A stretch of DNA of 64,000 bases, from contig NZ_URAR01000009.1 in NCBI RefSeq assembly GCF_900545795.1, forward strand, positions 26,702 to 90,701, in the 5' to 3' direction. Position numbers and translations under genes: made by a program. Numbering within the stretch: position 1 is the stretch's first letter; each line of letters opens with the position of its first letter. Positions 40,191 to 48,973 of this stretch are shown one piece after another. Source of the DNA: an uncultured Veillonella sp. (GTDB lineage Bacteria; Bacillota; Negativicutes; Veillonellales; Veillonellaceae). The notes beneath the pieces are model-generated. The model saw only the letters and a list, made by a program, of their open reading frames with translations. It had not been told where the DNA came from and made no database searches.

Positions 40191-41552
40191 ATGGCTTTTG
40201 ATAATTTAAGAGATCGTTTGCAAGAAGCCTTTAAGTCCTTAAAAGGTAAGGGGAAGGTTACTGAAGAAGATGTAAATCTGGCGCTGCGTCAAGTGCGTAT
40301 TGCATTACTAGAAGCTGACGTAAGTTTAGTGGTAGTAAAAGATTTCATCAAGCGCATCAAGGAAAAAGCCCTTGGTGAAGAAGTATTCGGTTCCTTAAAC
40401 CCAGTACAAACAGTTGTTAAAATCGTCAAAGACGAGTTAACAGATCTTCTTGGTGGTACAGAAGCGCGGATTATGATTTCCCCACGGCCACCAACAGTTA
40501 TTATGCTTGTGGGTTTACAAGGTGCAGGTAAAACAACTACAGCTGGTAAACTGGCAGTGCATTTGCGCAAACAAGGTAAACATCCTATGTTAGTGGCAGC
40601 GGACGTGTATCGTCCAGCAGCGATTAAGCAATTGCAAGTAGTGGGTAAGCAAATCGATATTCCTGTATTTGCTAAGGAAGAGCCTGGTGCAAATCCTGTA
40701 GAGATTGCTAAGGAGGCTATTGCCGCTAGTAGCTCTATGTTAAAAGACGTAGTGATCATCGATACGGCTGGTCGTTTAGCAATTGACGAAGAATTGATGA
40801 ATGAACTTGTGAATATTAAACAATCTGTAAGACCTCATGAGATTCTTTTAGTTGTAGATGCTATGATTGGTCAGGATGCGGTGACTACTGCTAAGACCTT
40901 TGATGAGCAACTCGGTCTTGATGGCATCGTTATGACTAAGCTTGATGGTGATGCTAAGGGCGGTGCCGCTCTATCCATTAAATCGATTACTGGCAAGCCA
41001 ATTAAGTTTGTTGGTACTAGCGAAAAGATGGATGGCCTGGCTGTATTCCATCCAGATCGTATGGCGTCTCGTATTCTTGACTTAGGTGACTTAGAAACTT
41101 TGATTGAAGGGGCTAAGGATTTAATTGATGAAGAAGAGGCGAAAGCATTAGCTGACAAAATGCGTAAGAATCAATTCACTTTGGATGATTTCTTAGCACA
41201 GATGCAGCAAATTAAAAAATTAGGTAATTTCCAAAATATCCTTGGTTTACTTCCAGGTATGGGCCAGGTAAAAGATAAATTAAAGGATATTGATTTAGAT
41301 AGTAAAGAAGTACGTCGCATGGAAGCTATTATTAAATCCATGACGATGGCAGAACGAGCTAATACAAAACTTCTTAATGGCTCAAGACGTAAGCGTATTG
41401 CCATGGGGTCTGGAACTCGCGTGCAAGACGTAAACCGTCTCATTAAGCAGTTTGAAGAAGCTCAAAAAATGATGAAGAAAATGGGATCCATGCGCGGTGG
41501 TAAGGGCGGACTTTTATCTAAAATGATGCCAAAATTACCTTTCGGCGGTTGA
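40191..41552 (+). CDS. ffh: signal recognition particle protein Ffh
   Basis: 453 residues. The N domain is followed by the G domain (P-loop LVGLQGAGKTTTAGKLA; DTAGRL; TKLDGDAKGG) and the Met-rich M domain at the C-terminus that binds 4.5S RNA and signal sequences (MMKKMGSMRGGKGGLLSKMM). It targets membrane and secreted proteins co-translationally. GGAGGG lies in the end of ylxM. No 4.5S RNA gene is seen in this window. Confidence 0.98.
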   Translation: MAFDNLRDRLQEAFKSLKGKGKVTEEDVNLALRQVRIALLEADVSLVVVKDFIKRIKEKALGEEVFGSLNPVQTVVKIVKDELTDLLGGTEARIMISPRPPTVIMLVGLQGAGKTTTAGKLAVHLRKQGKHPMLVAADVYRPAAIKQLQVVGKQIDIPVFAKEEPGANPVEIAKEAIAASSSMLKDVVIIDTAGRLAIDEELMNELVNIKQSVRPHEILLVVDAMIGQDAVTTAKTFDEQLGLDGIVMTKLDGDAKGGAALSIKSITGKPIKFVGTSEKMDGLAVFHPDRMASRILDLGDLETLIEGAKDLIDEEEAKALADKMRKNQFTLDDFLAQMQQIKKLGNFQNILGLLPGMGQVKDKLKDIDLDSKEVRRMEAIIKSMTMAERANTKLLNGSRRKRIAMGSGTRVQDVNRLIKQFEEAQKMMKKMGSMRGGKGGLLSKMMPKLPFGG

Positions 41553-41589
41553 TCTATATAGAGATTAATATAAGGAGGTGAAGTTATAC

Positions 41590-41853
41590 ATGTTGAAAAT
41601 TCGTTTAACTCGTTTGGGTGCTAAAAAAGCTCCTTTCTATCGTATCGTTGTAGCTGACTCTCGTGCTCCTCGTGAAGGTCGTCCAGTAGACACTATCGGC
41701 CAATACGACGCAACTAAGTCCCCCGCTGTTATCAATATTGATGAAGAAAAAGCTTTAGCTTGGTTGGGTAATGGTGCACAGCCAACTGACACTGTTCGCT
41801 CCCTTTTCAAACAGCACGGTGTTATGCAGAAATTTGCTGACGCTAAGAAGTAA
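41590..41853 (+). CDS. rpsP: 30S ribosomal protein S16
   Basis: 87 residues: MLKIRLTRLGAKKAPFYRIV is the S16 opening, followed by VADSRAPREGR. The ATG at 41590 is chosen because it matches the family N-terminus; AAGGAGG lies 11 bases upstream and an in-frame GTG at 41578 overlaps it. It lies in the conserved SRP/ribosome-maturation operon. Confidence 0.97.
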   Translation: MLKIRLTRLGAKKAPFYRIVVADSRAPREGRPVDTIGQYDATKSPAVINIDEEKALAWLGNGAQPTDTVRSLFKQHGVMQKFADAKK

Positions 41854-41874
41854 TTCATAGAGAGGCATACTGTG

Positions 41875-42102
41875 ATGAAAGAATTAATTACATTAATTGC
41901 AAAGTCATTGGTTAAGCAGCCTGAAGCCGTTTCTGTTACCATGACCGTAAAGGGCGACGTGGAAATTTATGAAGTACATGTAGCTCCGGAAGACATGGGC
42001 AAGGTTATTGGAAAGCAGGGCAGAATTGCTAAAGCAATCCGAGCTGTTGCCAAAGCGGCAGCTATCAAAGAAAACAAAAAGATATCTGTTGAGATTGTCT
42101 AA
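41875..42102 (+). CDS. khpA: KH domain RNA-binding protein KhpA (YlqC)
   Basis: 75 residues, one KH domain with its GxxG loop in VIGKQGRIAKAIRAV. KhpA, usually with KhpB, binds many transcripts and affects cell division in streptococci. It is coded between rpsP and ylqD as in most Firmicutes. AGAGG is 9 bases before the ATG; a GTG one codon earlier (41872) is an alternative start. Confidence 0.93.
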   Translation: MKELITLIAKSLVKQPEAVSVTMTVKGDVEIYEVHVAPEDMGKVIGKQGRIAKAIRAVAKAAAIKENKKISVEIV

Positions 42103-42116
42103 AAGGTGAGGTACAC

Positions 42117-42524
42117 ATGGAAGAAATGACGATTCGCGTCCCTGTGACTATTAAGTCTAAAGTGACCGAAGATCTAAAAGTAAAGCTTACTGCTGACTTA
42201 CAGCATCGTCTCGACTTAGTGGAACAAGACTTGCAACAACTTGAGTTCCAAGCTAAACGTTTGGAAAGCGAACAAGCTAAGCTTGACTTGCAAGGTATTA
42301 TTCAACTTCGTCAGCAAATCGAAGAAAACAAGAATCAACGCTTATCCATTAAGGCGGACGTAGCAGCCAAATTAAAGGATGTAGAAAATCTTGAATTAGG
42401 CTCTGAAATTAATCAGGGTACTTTTGAACGCTCCGTTACGGTAAAAGTTGGCGACGACTTTGATTCCTTAATGGGCAGCGAAATCTTGCTTGAAGATGGC
42501 AAGATCGTAGCGTTCCGCAACTAA
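42117..42524 (+). CDS. ylqD: YlqD family protein
   Basis: 135 residues: N-terminal beta strand, long central coiled coil (about 30-90, rich in Gln/Glu/Lys), and a C-terminal beta part (VKVGDDFDSLMGSEILLEDG). The YlqD family has unknown function and sits between khpA and rimM in many Firmicutes. AGGTGAGG precedes the ATG. Confidence 0.85.
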   Translation: MEEMTIRVPVTIKSKVTEDLKVKLTADLQHRLDLVEQDLQQLEFQAKRLESEQAKLDLQGIIQLRQQIEENKNQRLSIKADVAAKLKDVENLELGSEINQGTFERSVTVKVGDDFDSLMGSEILLEDGKIVAFRN

Positions 42525-42535
42525 TAATTAAACAC

Positions 42536-43033
42536 ATGAATCAGGATGAACTGATTACTATAGGTGTTATCGTTGCCCCGCACGGCGTGCGGGGTGATCT
42601 TCGTATAATGCCGACTACCGATTTTCCTGATCGGTTCTTAACGATGGAGGACTGCTACATTGATGGTAAGGTATACCATATTACTTCCGCTCGTTATCAC
42701 AAACAATTTATATTAGCTACTTTTAAAGAGTTACCTGATCGCAATGCAGCTGAATTAATGGGCCGCAAAGAGATTAAGGTGAGCCGCGATGAGTTGGTAG
42801 AACTTCCTGAAGGCCGATACTATATTTTTGATATTGTAGGCCTTACTGTGTTTGATACAGAAGGAAATGAACTGGGCAAAGTATCTGACGTACTTCAACC
42901 AGGGGCCAATGATGTATATGTAGTACAAAAAGATGGGACACCTGATTTATTACTACCTGTACTGGATGATGTAATCTTAGAGATTGATGTTCCAGGCGGC
43001 AAAATCATTGCCAATCCACCAGAGTGGATTTAG
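42536..43033 (+). CDS. rimM: ribosome maturation factor RimM
   Basis: 165 residues. RimM_N domain (ITIGVIVAPHGVRGDLRI) and PRC-barrel (GRYYIFDIVGLTVFDTEG). It binds S19 and assists assembly of the 30S head. No strong Shine-Dalgarno is visible; translation may depend on ylqD, which ends 11 bases before. Confidence 0.96.
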   Translation: MNQDELITIGVIVAPHGVRGDLRIMPTTDFPDRFLTMEDCYIDGKVYHITSARYHKQFILATFKELPDRNAAELMGRKEIKVSRDELVELPEGRYYIFDIVGLTVFDTEGNELGKVSDVLQPGANDVYVVQKDGTPDLLLPVLDDVILEIDVPGGKIIANPPEWI

Positions 43034-43088
43034 TAGAAGTAGGCTAGCAGCGTAAGATTGAGTGTATAAGAAAGGTAATGACGATACT

Positions 43089-43901
43089 ATGAAAATTGAC
43101 ATCATTTCTTTATTCCCTGAGTTTTTCGCTGCTTTTTTTGATCATAGCATTATAAAACGCGCTATTGCAGCACAGCGCCTCGCCATGACAGTGACAAATC
43201 CACGTGATTTTGCGCATAATAAGCACAATCAAGTAGATGACACGCCTTATGGTGGTGGGGCGGGTATGCTGATGATGGCACCGCCCATTTTTGAGGCTGT
43301 AGAGCATGTATTGGCTAATGAAAGCAAAGGCACAGAACATGCTGTAGAGCCGCGAAAACGGGTTATTTTTTTAGGCCCCGCAGGGACTACCTTTACGCAA
43401 GAAAAGGCGCGCGAACTGGCGACCTATGACCAATTAGTCTTGATTTGTGGTCATTATGAAGGTGTTGATTATCGCGTAGAAGAACATCTTATTGATGAGA
43501 CTATTTCCATTGGTGACTATGTATTAACGGGCGGTGAGCTGCCTGCTATGGTGGTTGCTGATGCAGTGGCTCGCATGATACCAGGTGTATTAGGTGCTGC
43601 TGCAGGGGCGGTGGAAGATTCTTTCTATCGACCTATTTTAGAAGGGCCTCAATATACGAAGCCACCAGAATTTCGAGGTTGGGAAGTGCCAGACGTATTG
43701 CGCAGTGGTCACCATAAGAATATTGCGGAATGGCGCTTACAGCAGTCCTTACTACGAACTGAACGCTTACGTCCTGATTTATTGGACCGCGAATTAACAA
43801 GTGAGGAAGCTAAGGCTATTAAGACTTTGAAAAAAGCTGGACTTTGGCCTAGCCACGAAGACTCTACTACTGAAGATGGTAGCAACAAAGATTGCGAATG
43901 A
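43089..43901 (+). CDS. trmD: tRNA (guanine-N1)-methyltransferase
   Basis: 270 residues, SPOUT family. MKIDIISLFPEFF opening, DDTPYGGGAGMLM, the knot region LVLICGHYEGVDYRVEEH and SIGDYVLTGGELPAM. It methylates G37 next to the anticodon of tRNAs with G36, which prevents frameshifting. The start at 43089 matches the family N-terminus. The C-terminus has a short extra tail (DSTTEDGSNKDCE). Confidence 0.97.
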   Translation: MKIDIISLFPEFFAAFFDHSIIKRAIAAQRLAMTVTNPRDFAHNKHNQVDDTPYGGGAGMLMMAPPIFEAVEHVLANESKGTEHAVEPRKRVIFLGPAGTTFTQEKARELATYDQLVLICGHYEGVDYRVEEHLIDETISIGDYVLTGGELPAMVVADAVARMIPGVLGAAAGAVEDSFYRPILEGPQYTKPPEFRGWEVPDVLRSGHHKNIAEWRLQQSLLRTERLRPDLLDRELTSEEAKAIKTLKKAGLWPSHEDSTTEDGSNKDCE

Positions 43902-43985
43902 AATAAAATCGAAAAGTAGAATAGTGGAAGTAAATAGTAAAAATAAATAGTCTAAGTAAATATTGAATGTAAATGATTAATAAAA
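43902..43985. other. purine-rich tract after trmD
   Basis: Repeated AAGTA and AAATA words (AATAGTGGAAGTAAATAGTA type), of the same style as other post-gene tracts in this window. No gene. Confidence 0.5.
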
Positions 43986-43998
43986 AGGAGGGAATTTC

Positions 43999-44736
43999 AT
44001 GTCTAGACGATTGCGAATTGGCATTACAGCGGATACCTTGCACAATGCAACGGATATAATTAATGAAGTGAGAGCACCTTTTGCGCCTCGAGATGTAGTA
44101 GAAGTAATTCATCATTTAGGAGCGATTCCCCTCATTTTGCCAGATGTATTAGAGCCAGATGAAACCTGTGAAGAATTGGTTGCCATGTGCGATGGTTTTA
44201 TAATTCCTGGTGGTCCTGATATTGACCCTCTTTTATTTGGTGAAGAACCAATTCCTCAACTAGGCTATGTGAATTTTAAGCGCGATATATTTGAAAAAGC
44301 TCTTATCCTAGAGGCGCAGGCTAAGCATAAACCTGTATTAGGTCTTTGCAAAGGGGCACAGATGATTAATGTTGCCTTAGGTGGCACTGTGTATCAAGAC
44401 TTAAGGGCTCAATATAAGAAGCTGAGCATCAAGCATTCACAAAAGGCCTTTGGTGGCGATCCAACGCACTCTGTAACCTTTGAAAAGCAAAGCTTTTTGG
44501 AAATGGTCTTTGGCCCTCAAACCTTAGTTAACTCTCGTCATCATCAAGCTGTTCGCGAGCTAGGTGAAGGCTTGCGTGTTACCGCTCTTAGTGCTGATGG
44601 TGTAGTAGAGGGCATTGAAAATGATGATGCCACCATTGTGGGGGTGCAGTGGCATCCTGAAAATATGTGGCGTGAATATCCAGAGATGCTTCGATTATTT
44701 GAAGCCTTTTTAGATAAAGTTGAAGAATGTATGTAG
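43999..44736 (+). CDS. class I glutamine amidotransferase-like hydrolase (PuuD family)
   Basis: 245 residues. The catalytic Cys is in LGLCKGAQMINVALGG and the His-Glu in VQWHPENMW; GGPDIDPLLFGEE matches the gamma-glutamyl-gamma-aminobutyrate hydrolase family. It hydrolyses gamma-glutamyl amides; the substrate may be different here because no putrescine pathway gene is adjacent. AAAGGAGGG precedes the ATG. A strong terminator follows. Confidence 0.9.
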   Translation: MSRRLRIGITADTLHNATDIINEVRAPFAPRDVVEVIHHLGAIPLILPDVLEPDETCEELVAMCDGFIIPGGPDIDPLLFGEEPIPQLGYVNFKRDIFEKALILEAQAKHKPVLGLCKGAQMINVALGGTVYQDLRAQYKKLSIKHSQKAFGGDPTHSVTFEKQSFLEMVFGPQTLVNSRHHQAVRELGEGLRVTALSADGVVEGIENDDATIVGVQWHPENMWREYPEMLRLFEAFLDKVEECM

Positions 44737-44767
44737 TTGAACATAGCAAATGATAAGAAAATAAAGT

Positions 44768-44815
44768 GAACCTAGATTCTTTTAGAATACTATCTAAAGA
44801 ATCTAGGTTCTTTTT
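44768..44815. terminator. terminator between convergent genes
   Basis: About 17-bp stem GAACCTAGATTCTTT / AAAGAATCTAGGTTC with T5 after it; the reverse strand also has an A-rich start. It serves the PuuD-like gene. The rest of the gap 44816-44951 is AT-rich without features. Confidence 0.88.
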
Positions 44816-44951
44816 ATTTTATATTCAATTGTGTAGTCGTGAGCTTGCTAGCTTAGCGTGTTATAGACGTCTCTATATTACTAAGCTCATTAACTCATAC
44901 TATTATATAAGCAATATATTGCTAATCGTATTGTATTACAGCACCAGTTTA

Positions 44952-45269
44952 TTAATTGGATATTGTGCTAGGCGTATTGGATTGAGCAGCACTAGGCGCA
45001 TTGGAGTGTTCATTATTAGGTACATTAGCTTGTTGCGGTGTATTTTGATGATTTAGATTATCTTGATTATGCTTTGTACGTTCCCAATGTTTTTCTTCTT
45101 CTTTTTGTCGCTTTTGTTGAGCCTTGTCTTTTTTATTTTTTTCCATATTAGGCTGTAGTTCATTTTGGTACCACTTTACATAGCTAGATAAATCGTTTAC
45201 TACGAAAGAGGTGGCGCCAATGCCAAAGCAAAATAGGGTGATTAACACGGTAATTAAAATGCGTTTCAT
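44952..45269 (-). CDS. small membrane-anchored, Asn/Gln-rich protein
   Basis: 105 residues: one N-terminal membrane helix (ILITVLITLFCFGIGATSFV), a Lys/Gln/Glu-rich helix, then an Asn/Pro/Ser/Thr-rich low-complexity tail (NTPQQANVPNNEHSNAPSAA). It overlaps the DUF1700 gene by ATGA, so it is the third gene of the padR operon. Function unknown. Confidence 0.7.
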   Translation of the reverse strand: MKRILITVLITLFCFGIGATSFVVNDLSSYVKWYQNELQPNMEKNKKDKAQQKRQKEEEKHWERTKHNQDNLNHQNTPQQANVPNNEHSNAPSAAQSNTPSTISN

Positions 45270-45877
45270 GCTGTAGCCCCCTTGTTATTTTGTCCAGATT
45301 GTTGGTTGAATTGGTTTGTTTTTTGTTTATAGTGTTTAAAGCATTCTTTACCTATGAATAGGCAAGTGAGTCCAGCACCTAGTCCTGAGAGGAAGAGGGA
45401 GACGATGGTAACCATAGAAATTGGTGGCAGCGGAGCTACATCAACAAATGGTTGCCACTGAATCGATAATAAATAGGTAATAATAAGCGTTACGAACCAG
45501 CATAAAGCGGCTACGAGGTAGGCTACTGTACCGCTTGTCCAGAACACGGCTTTGGAAGCTTGTTGCCAGTATTGCGGTAATTGTGGTTTCATATTAGATT
45601 GGAATTCCACTTGGGCCTTCTCCAACATATCTTTTAAATCTTCTTTTATATCGCCCTTTAAAAGTCCGCGGCGCTCTGTAATAATGCCTTCGGAAATATA
45701 GGCTTCATAAATTTGTTTAGGATCCCCTAAGGATTTGATAATTTCTTCATCAGTAAGATTTTGTTCATAACCGCTGCGAAAATGCTCTTCATAATCAGAT
45801 AGAATTTCATTTACGTCTTCTGTTTTAGCTTGGCGGAAGTAGTAGCGTAGTAAGTCTAAATATTGTTCTTTATTCAT
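45266..45877 (-). CDS. DUF1700 family membrane protein
   Basis: 203 residues. The N-terminal HAAS-like domain (QYLDLLRYYFRQAKTEDVNE; LTDEEIIKSLGDPKQIYEAY) is followed by two membrane segments (VAYLVAALCWFVTLIITYLL and MVTIVSLFLSGLGAGLTCLF). Family members are regularly paired with PadR repressors. The start at 45877 is preferred because AAGGAG is 9 bases before it; an upstream TTG touches that site. It overlaps the end of padR by 8 bases. Confidence 0.87.
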   Translation of the reverse strand: MNKEQYLDLLRYYFRQAKTEDVNEILSDYEEHFRSGYEQNLTDEEIIKSLGDPKQIYEAYISEGIITERRGLLKGDIKEDLKDMLEKAQVEFQSNMKPQLPQYWQQASKAVFWTSGTVAYLVAALCWFVTLIITYLLSIQWQPFVDVAPLPPISMVTIVSLFLSGLGAGLTCLFIGKECFKHYKQKTNQFNQQSGQNNKGATA

Positions 45878-46193
45878 TAATGTCAACTCCTTGTAGGAAA
45901 CGATTAACTGCGCTAGAAAACTCTTGCCATTCCTTGGTCATATCGTGAAATGTAGTAGTTCCTAAGTCAGTAATACGATAATACTTGCGTGGTGGACCAC
46001 TGATAGATTCCTCCCAATAGGTCTCGACTAAGGCATCTTTTTGTAATCGTTTGAGGAGGGGATAAATGGACCCTTCAGACATTTCGACATAGTCTGAAAT
46101 AGTATCCACGATTTCATAGCCATACTGATTCTTTTGGGTTAAAAGCCCTAGCACTAAGAGCTCGATAACCCCCTTTTTTAGCTGTGTTTTCAT
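45870..46193 (-). CDS. PadR family transcriptional regulator
   Basis: 107 residues with the PadR winged helix: KGVIELLVLGLLTQKNQYGY; EGSIYPLLKRLQKDALVETY; PPRKYYRITDLG. It probably represses its own operon, with DUF1700 and a membrane-anchored protein downstream. The inducing signal is unknown; cell-envelope stress is common for such modules. AAAGGAG precedes the ATG. Confidence 0.93.
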   Translation of the reverse strand: MKTQLKKGVIELLVLGLLTQKNQYGYEIVDTISDYVEMSEGSIYPLLKRLQKDALVETYWEESISGPPRKYYRITDLGTTTFHDMTKEWQEFSSAVNRFLQGVDINE

Positions 46194-46351
46194 GGCAACT
46201 CCTTTATTATATAAAAATATATCTAGCCTCTGTTTTTTTATTTATTAATATGAGATGGAGGCTGTATTGTTAGCGCGGAGATTGTATTGCTTGTATTGTT
46301 GTTTGTTGTCAGTTTGGTTATTCAAGGGTTGTAGAACTAACGATAAAGTCA

Positions 46352-46441
46352 TTTACTCATAATTCATCCAAAAGTAATTTACTGATAGCTCATCCAAAAG
46401 TAATTTACTCACAACTCATTCAAAAGCATTTGCTCATAACT
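46352..46441. repeat. 26-bp tandem repeats between padR and ruvC
   Basis: Three complete units (46352-46377, 46378-46403, 46404-46429) and a partial one; shared words are TTTACT and CATCCAAAAGTAA. The intergenic region 46194-46614 has no gene. Confidence 0.85.
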
Positions 46442-46543
46442 AACTTGTATTGACAACTACATATTATCACAAGGTATAAAACAATGCAAGGTACTATGTG
46501 ATGAAGAGTTTGTGAAATATAAAAGTAGTATTCGCACTTTTGT

Positions 46544-46573
46544 TTGGTTCAAGGTCCTAGGAAGTGTTATAAT
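46544..46573 (+). promoter_or_regulatory. ruvC promoter
   Basis: TTGGTT (46544-46549), 18-base spacer, TATAAT (46568-46573), 41 bases before the ruvC start. Confidence 0.6.
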
Positions 46574-46614
46574 AAAATGATTGAGTAAATAAGATTAGAT
46601 AGGAGTGTATATTT

Positions 46615-47115
46615 GTGAGAGTTATTGGCATAGATCCAGGCAGCGCTATTTGCGGCTATGGAGTCATTGATGTGGAAGGCAATCGCCTTAAGACGGTAGC
46701 TTATGGTGCCATCACAACTACGCCACAAGATACTGATGCGAGACGCTTAGAGATTTTATTTAATGATTTAAGCGATATTTTAGAGGAATATCGACCTGAT
46801 AAATTTGGCGTAGAGCAACTCTTTTTTAATCGCAATGTAACGACGGCTATTACGGTAGGTCAGGCAAGAGGGGTTATTTTATTGGCGGCAAGCCAACAAG
46901 ATTTACCGATTTATGAATATACGCCTCTACAAGTGAAGCAAGCTGTGACTGGCTATGGTCGGGCTACTAAAGAGCAGGTTATTAGTATGACGATGAAGCT
47001 GTTGGGGATTAGAGAAAGAATTAAGCCCGATGATACAGCTGATGCCTTAGCGATTGCTATTTGTACAGCGTATAGCTCGCAGTCAGAAGAGTTAAAAAAG
47101 AAATGGCAAATATAA
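46615..47115 (+). CDS. ruvC: Holliday junction resolvase RuvC
   Basis: 166 residues beginning MRVIGIDPGSAICGYG with the first catalytic Asp; VEQLFFNRNVTTAITVGQAR with the Glu; DDTADALAIAIC with the last acidic pair. It cuts four-way DNA junctions moved by RuvAB. A GTG start with AGGAG 9 bases upstream. First gene of ruvCAB. Confidence 0.97.
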   Translation: MRVIGIDPGSAICGYGVIDVEGNRLKTVAYGAITTTPQDTDARRLEILFNDLSDILEEYRPDKFGVEQLFFNRNVTTAITVGQARGVILLAASQQDLPIYEYTPLQVKQAVTGYGRATKEQVISMTMKLLGIRERIKPDDTADALAIAICTAYSSQSEELKKKWQI

Positions 47116-47215
47116 AAGAAATAATAAATATATAAACGAAGTAGAAAAGATAAAGAAGAGAAGAAAAGATAAAGAAGAGAAGAAAAGATAAAAGAGAGTA
47201 GAAATACAAAAGAAA
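47116..47215. repeat. purine-rich gap with 19-bp tandem repeat
   Basis: GATAAAGAAGAGAAGAAAA at 47149-47167 and 47168-47186, partial third copy from 47187, within a run of A/G-rich DNA between ruvC and ruvA. Confidence 0.85.
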
Positions 47216-47261
47216 TAGCAAATAATAATATAGTATTGATAATACAGATAAGGATGTAACC

Positions 47262-47876
47262 ATGATTGGATATGTACGTGGCAAGGTAAGCCATATTTTT
47301 AATGGCTCTTGCTTTATTGATGTAAATGGCGTAGGGTATCGTCTATATATTTCGGCTAATACGCGAGATGCCCTTCACGAAGGTGAAGAAACTATGCTCT
47401 TTACCTATATGAGTGTGCGCGAAGATGCCATGCAGCTCTATGGATTTGCTACTCAAGACGAGTATGATTTATTTACTTTGTTGATTTCCGTGTCAGGCAT
47501 TGGCCCTAAGGTTGGGCTTGGCATGTTATCTGGCATGAGTGCCGATGCGATTAAAGTGGCCATTATGAATGGGGAGCTAAATACTCTGACTAAATTACCT
47601 GGCATTGGCAAAAAGTCAGCGGAGCGCCTAGTATTAGAGCTCAAAGATAAAATTGCTAAATTTGCACCTGTTATTGCTACTGGAAAACAAGGTGGTCTTG
47701 CTCCTCAAGCTGACTTCAGTCGCTCAGGTGTGGGCGGCTTAGTAACAGAAGCACTAATGTCTCTAGGCTATATGGAAACTGAATTTGTTGATATTTTACA
47801 GCGATTAGATGATGCTTCTTTAGGTGAGTCTGAATTATTGCGCGCTGTATTAAGTGAATTGGGAAAGGGTAAATAG
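47262..47876 (+). CDS. ruvA: Holliday junction branch migration protein RuvA
   Basis: 204 residues: OB domain (MIGYVRGKVSHIFNGSCFID), two helix-hairpin-helix motifs (ISVSGIGPKVGLGMLSGM and LTKLPGIGKKSAERLVLELK) and the C-terminal RuvB-binding domain (ALMSLGYMETEFVDIL). It holds the Holliday junction for the RuvB motor. AAGGA lies upstream; ruvB follows at 2 bases. Confidence 0.97.
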   Translation: MIGYVRGKVSHIFNGSCFIDVNGVGYRLYISANTRDALHEGEETMLFTYMSVREDAMQLYGFATQDEYDLFTLLISVSGIGPKVGLGMLSGMSADAIKVAIMNGELNTLTKLPGIGKKSAERLVLELKDKIAKFAPVIATGKQGGLAPQADFSRSGVGGLVTEALMSLGYMETEFVDILQRLDDASLGESELLRAVLSELGKGK

Positions 47877-47878
47877 GT

Positions 47879-48883
47879 ATGAAAGAAGAAGTTCGCATTA
47901 TAGGAACTGAAGAGCATGACGAAGATACTTGGCAACTTAGCTTGCGCCCTCGCTATTTTAAAGAATATATAGGTCAAAAAAAGGCAAAAGAAAATTTAGA
48001 GATTTTTATTGAAGCAGCTAAAAAGCGTGGTGATGCTTTAGATCATGTCCTTTTATATGGACCACCAGGGCTTGGCAAAACAACATTGGCAACGATTATT
48101 GCTAATGAGATGGATGTAGCCCTTCGGGTTACCTCTGGTCCTGCCATTGAGCGTCCTGGCGATTTAGCGGCGCTGTTGACCAATCTCAATGAAGGGGATG
48201 TATTCTTTATTGATGAAATTCATCGCTTGTCGCACAGCGTAGAAGAAGTACTCTATACAGCAATGGAAGACTATGCTATTGATATTCTTATAGGGAAAGG
48301 TCCTAGCGCACGCTCCATGCGCTATGAATTACCAAAATTTACCCTCGTCGGTGCCACTACGAAAGCCGGTGCTTTAGCGGGTCCTTTGCGAGATCGCTTT
48401 GGCATAGTCAGTCGACTTGAATATTATAATGAAGCAGAATTAAAAGTTATTGTAGAGCGCTCGGCAGAAATTTTGAATATGCCTATTGAAAGTGAAGGCG
48501 CTTCTGAAATTGCTCGTCGCTCGCGTGGGACGCCGCGTATTGCTAACCGTTTGTTAAAGCGCGTGCGCGATGTGGCTGAGGTTAAAGGTGATGGCACGAT
48601 TACGCGTTCTATTGCCGATGAAGCCCTGCGACGTCTCGATATTGATCAGTTAGGTCTAGATCTTACAGACCGCCGTTTATTGCGTTCTATTATTGATATT
48701 TATAGAGGTGGTCCGGTAGGGCTGGATACCTTAGCTGCTCAAGTTAGTGAGGAGCGCGAAACTATTGAAGATTTATATGAGCCTTATTTAATGCAATTAG
48801 GCCTATTAGCACGTACTAGCCGAGGGCGAATTGCTACACCATTGGCGTATAAACATTTAGGTATACCGCTGCCTGAAATGTAA
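47879..48883 (+). CDS. ruvB: Holliday junction branch migration helicase RuvB
   Basis: 334 residues. AAA+ core: LLYGPPGLGKTTLATIIANE (Walker A), VFFIDEIHRLSHSVEEVLY (Walker B), GATTKAGALAGPLRDRFG (sensor 1 / Arg finger) and the C-terminal winged helix (LYEPYLMQLGLLARTSRGR). It drives branch migration with RuvA. Full length for the family. Confidence 0.98.
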   Translation: MKEEVRIIGTEEHDEDTWQLSLRPRYFKEYIGQKKAKENLEIFIEAAKKRGDALDHVLLYGPPGLGKTTLATIIANEMDVALRVTSGPAIERPGDLAALLTNLNEGDVFFIDEIHRLSHSVEEVLYTAMEDYAIDILIGKGPSARSMRYELPKFTLVGATTKAGALAGPLRDRFGIVSRLEYYNEAELKVIVERSAEILNMPIESEGASEIARRSRGTPRIANRLLKRVRDVAEVKGDGTITRSIADEALRRLDIDQLGLDLTDRRLLRSIIDIYRGGPVGLDTLAAQVSEERETIEDLYEPYLMQLGLLARTSRGRIATPLAYKHLGIPLPEM

Positions 48884-48973
48884 GTTCAAAATAAACTGTT
48901 AGCTATATGCAATAAATTGCTATATATACTGCAAACTATTAGTTAGGTTAAGTAAAAATAATTAGGAGATATT

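Noticed and set aside
43867..45056. Extra small membrane-protein frames around the PuuD-like gene
   Set aside because: They overlap real genes or terminators, lack Shine-Dalgarno sites and are typical AT-rich shadow frames.
47057..47294. Hydrophobic minus-strand frames between ruvC and ruvA
   Set aside because: They arise from the purine-rich repeat read backwards (Leu/Phe/Tyr/Ser only).
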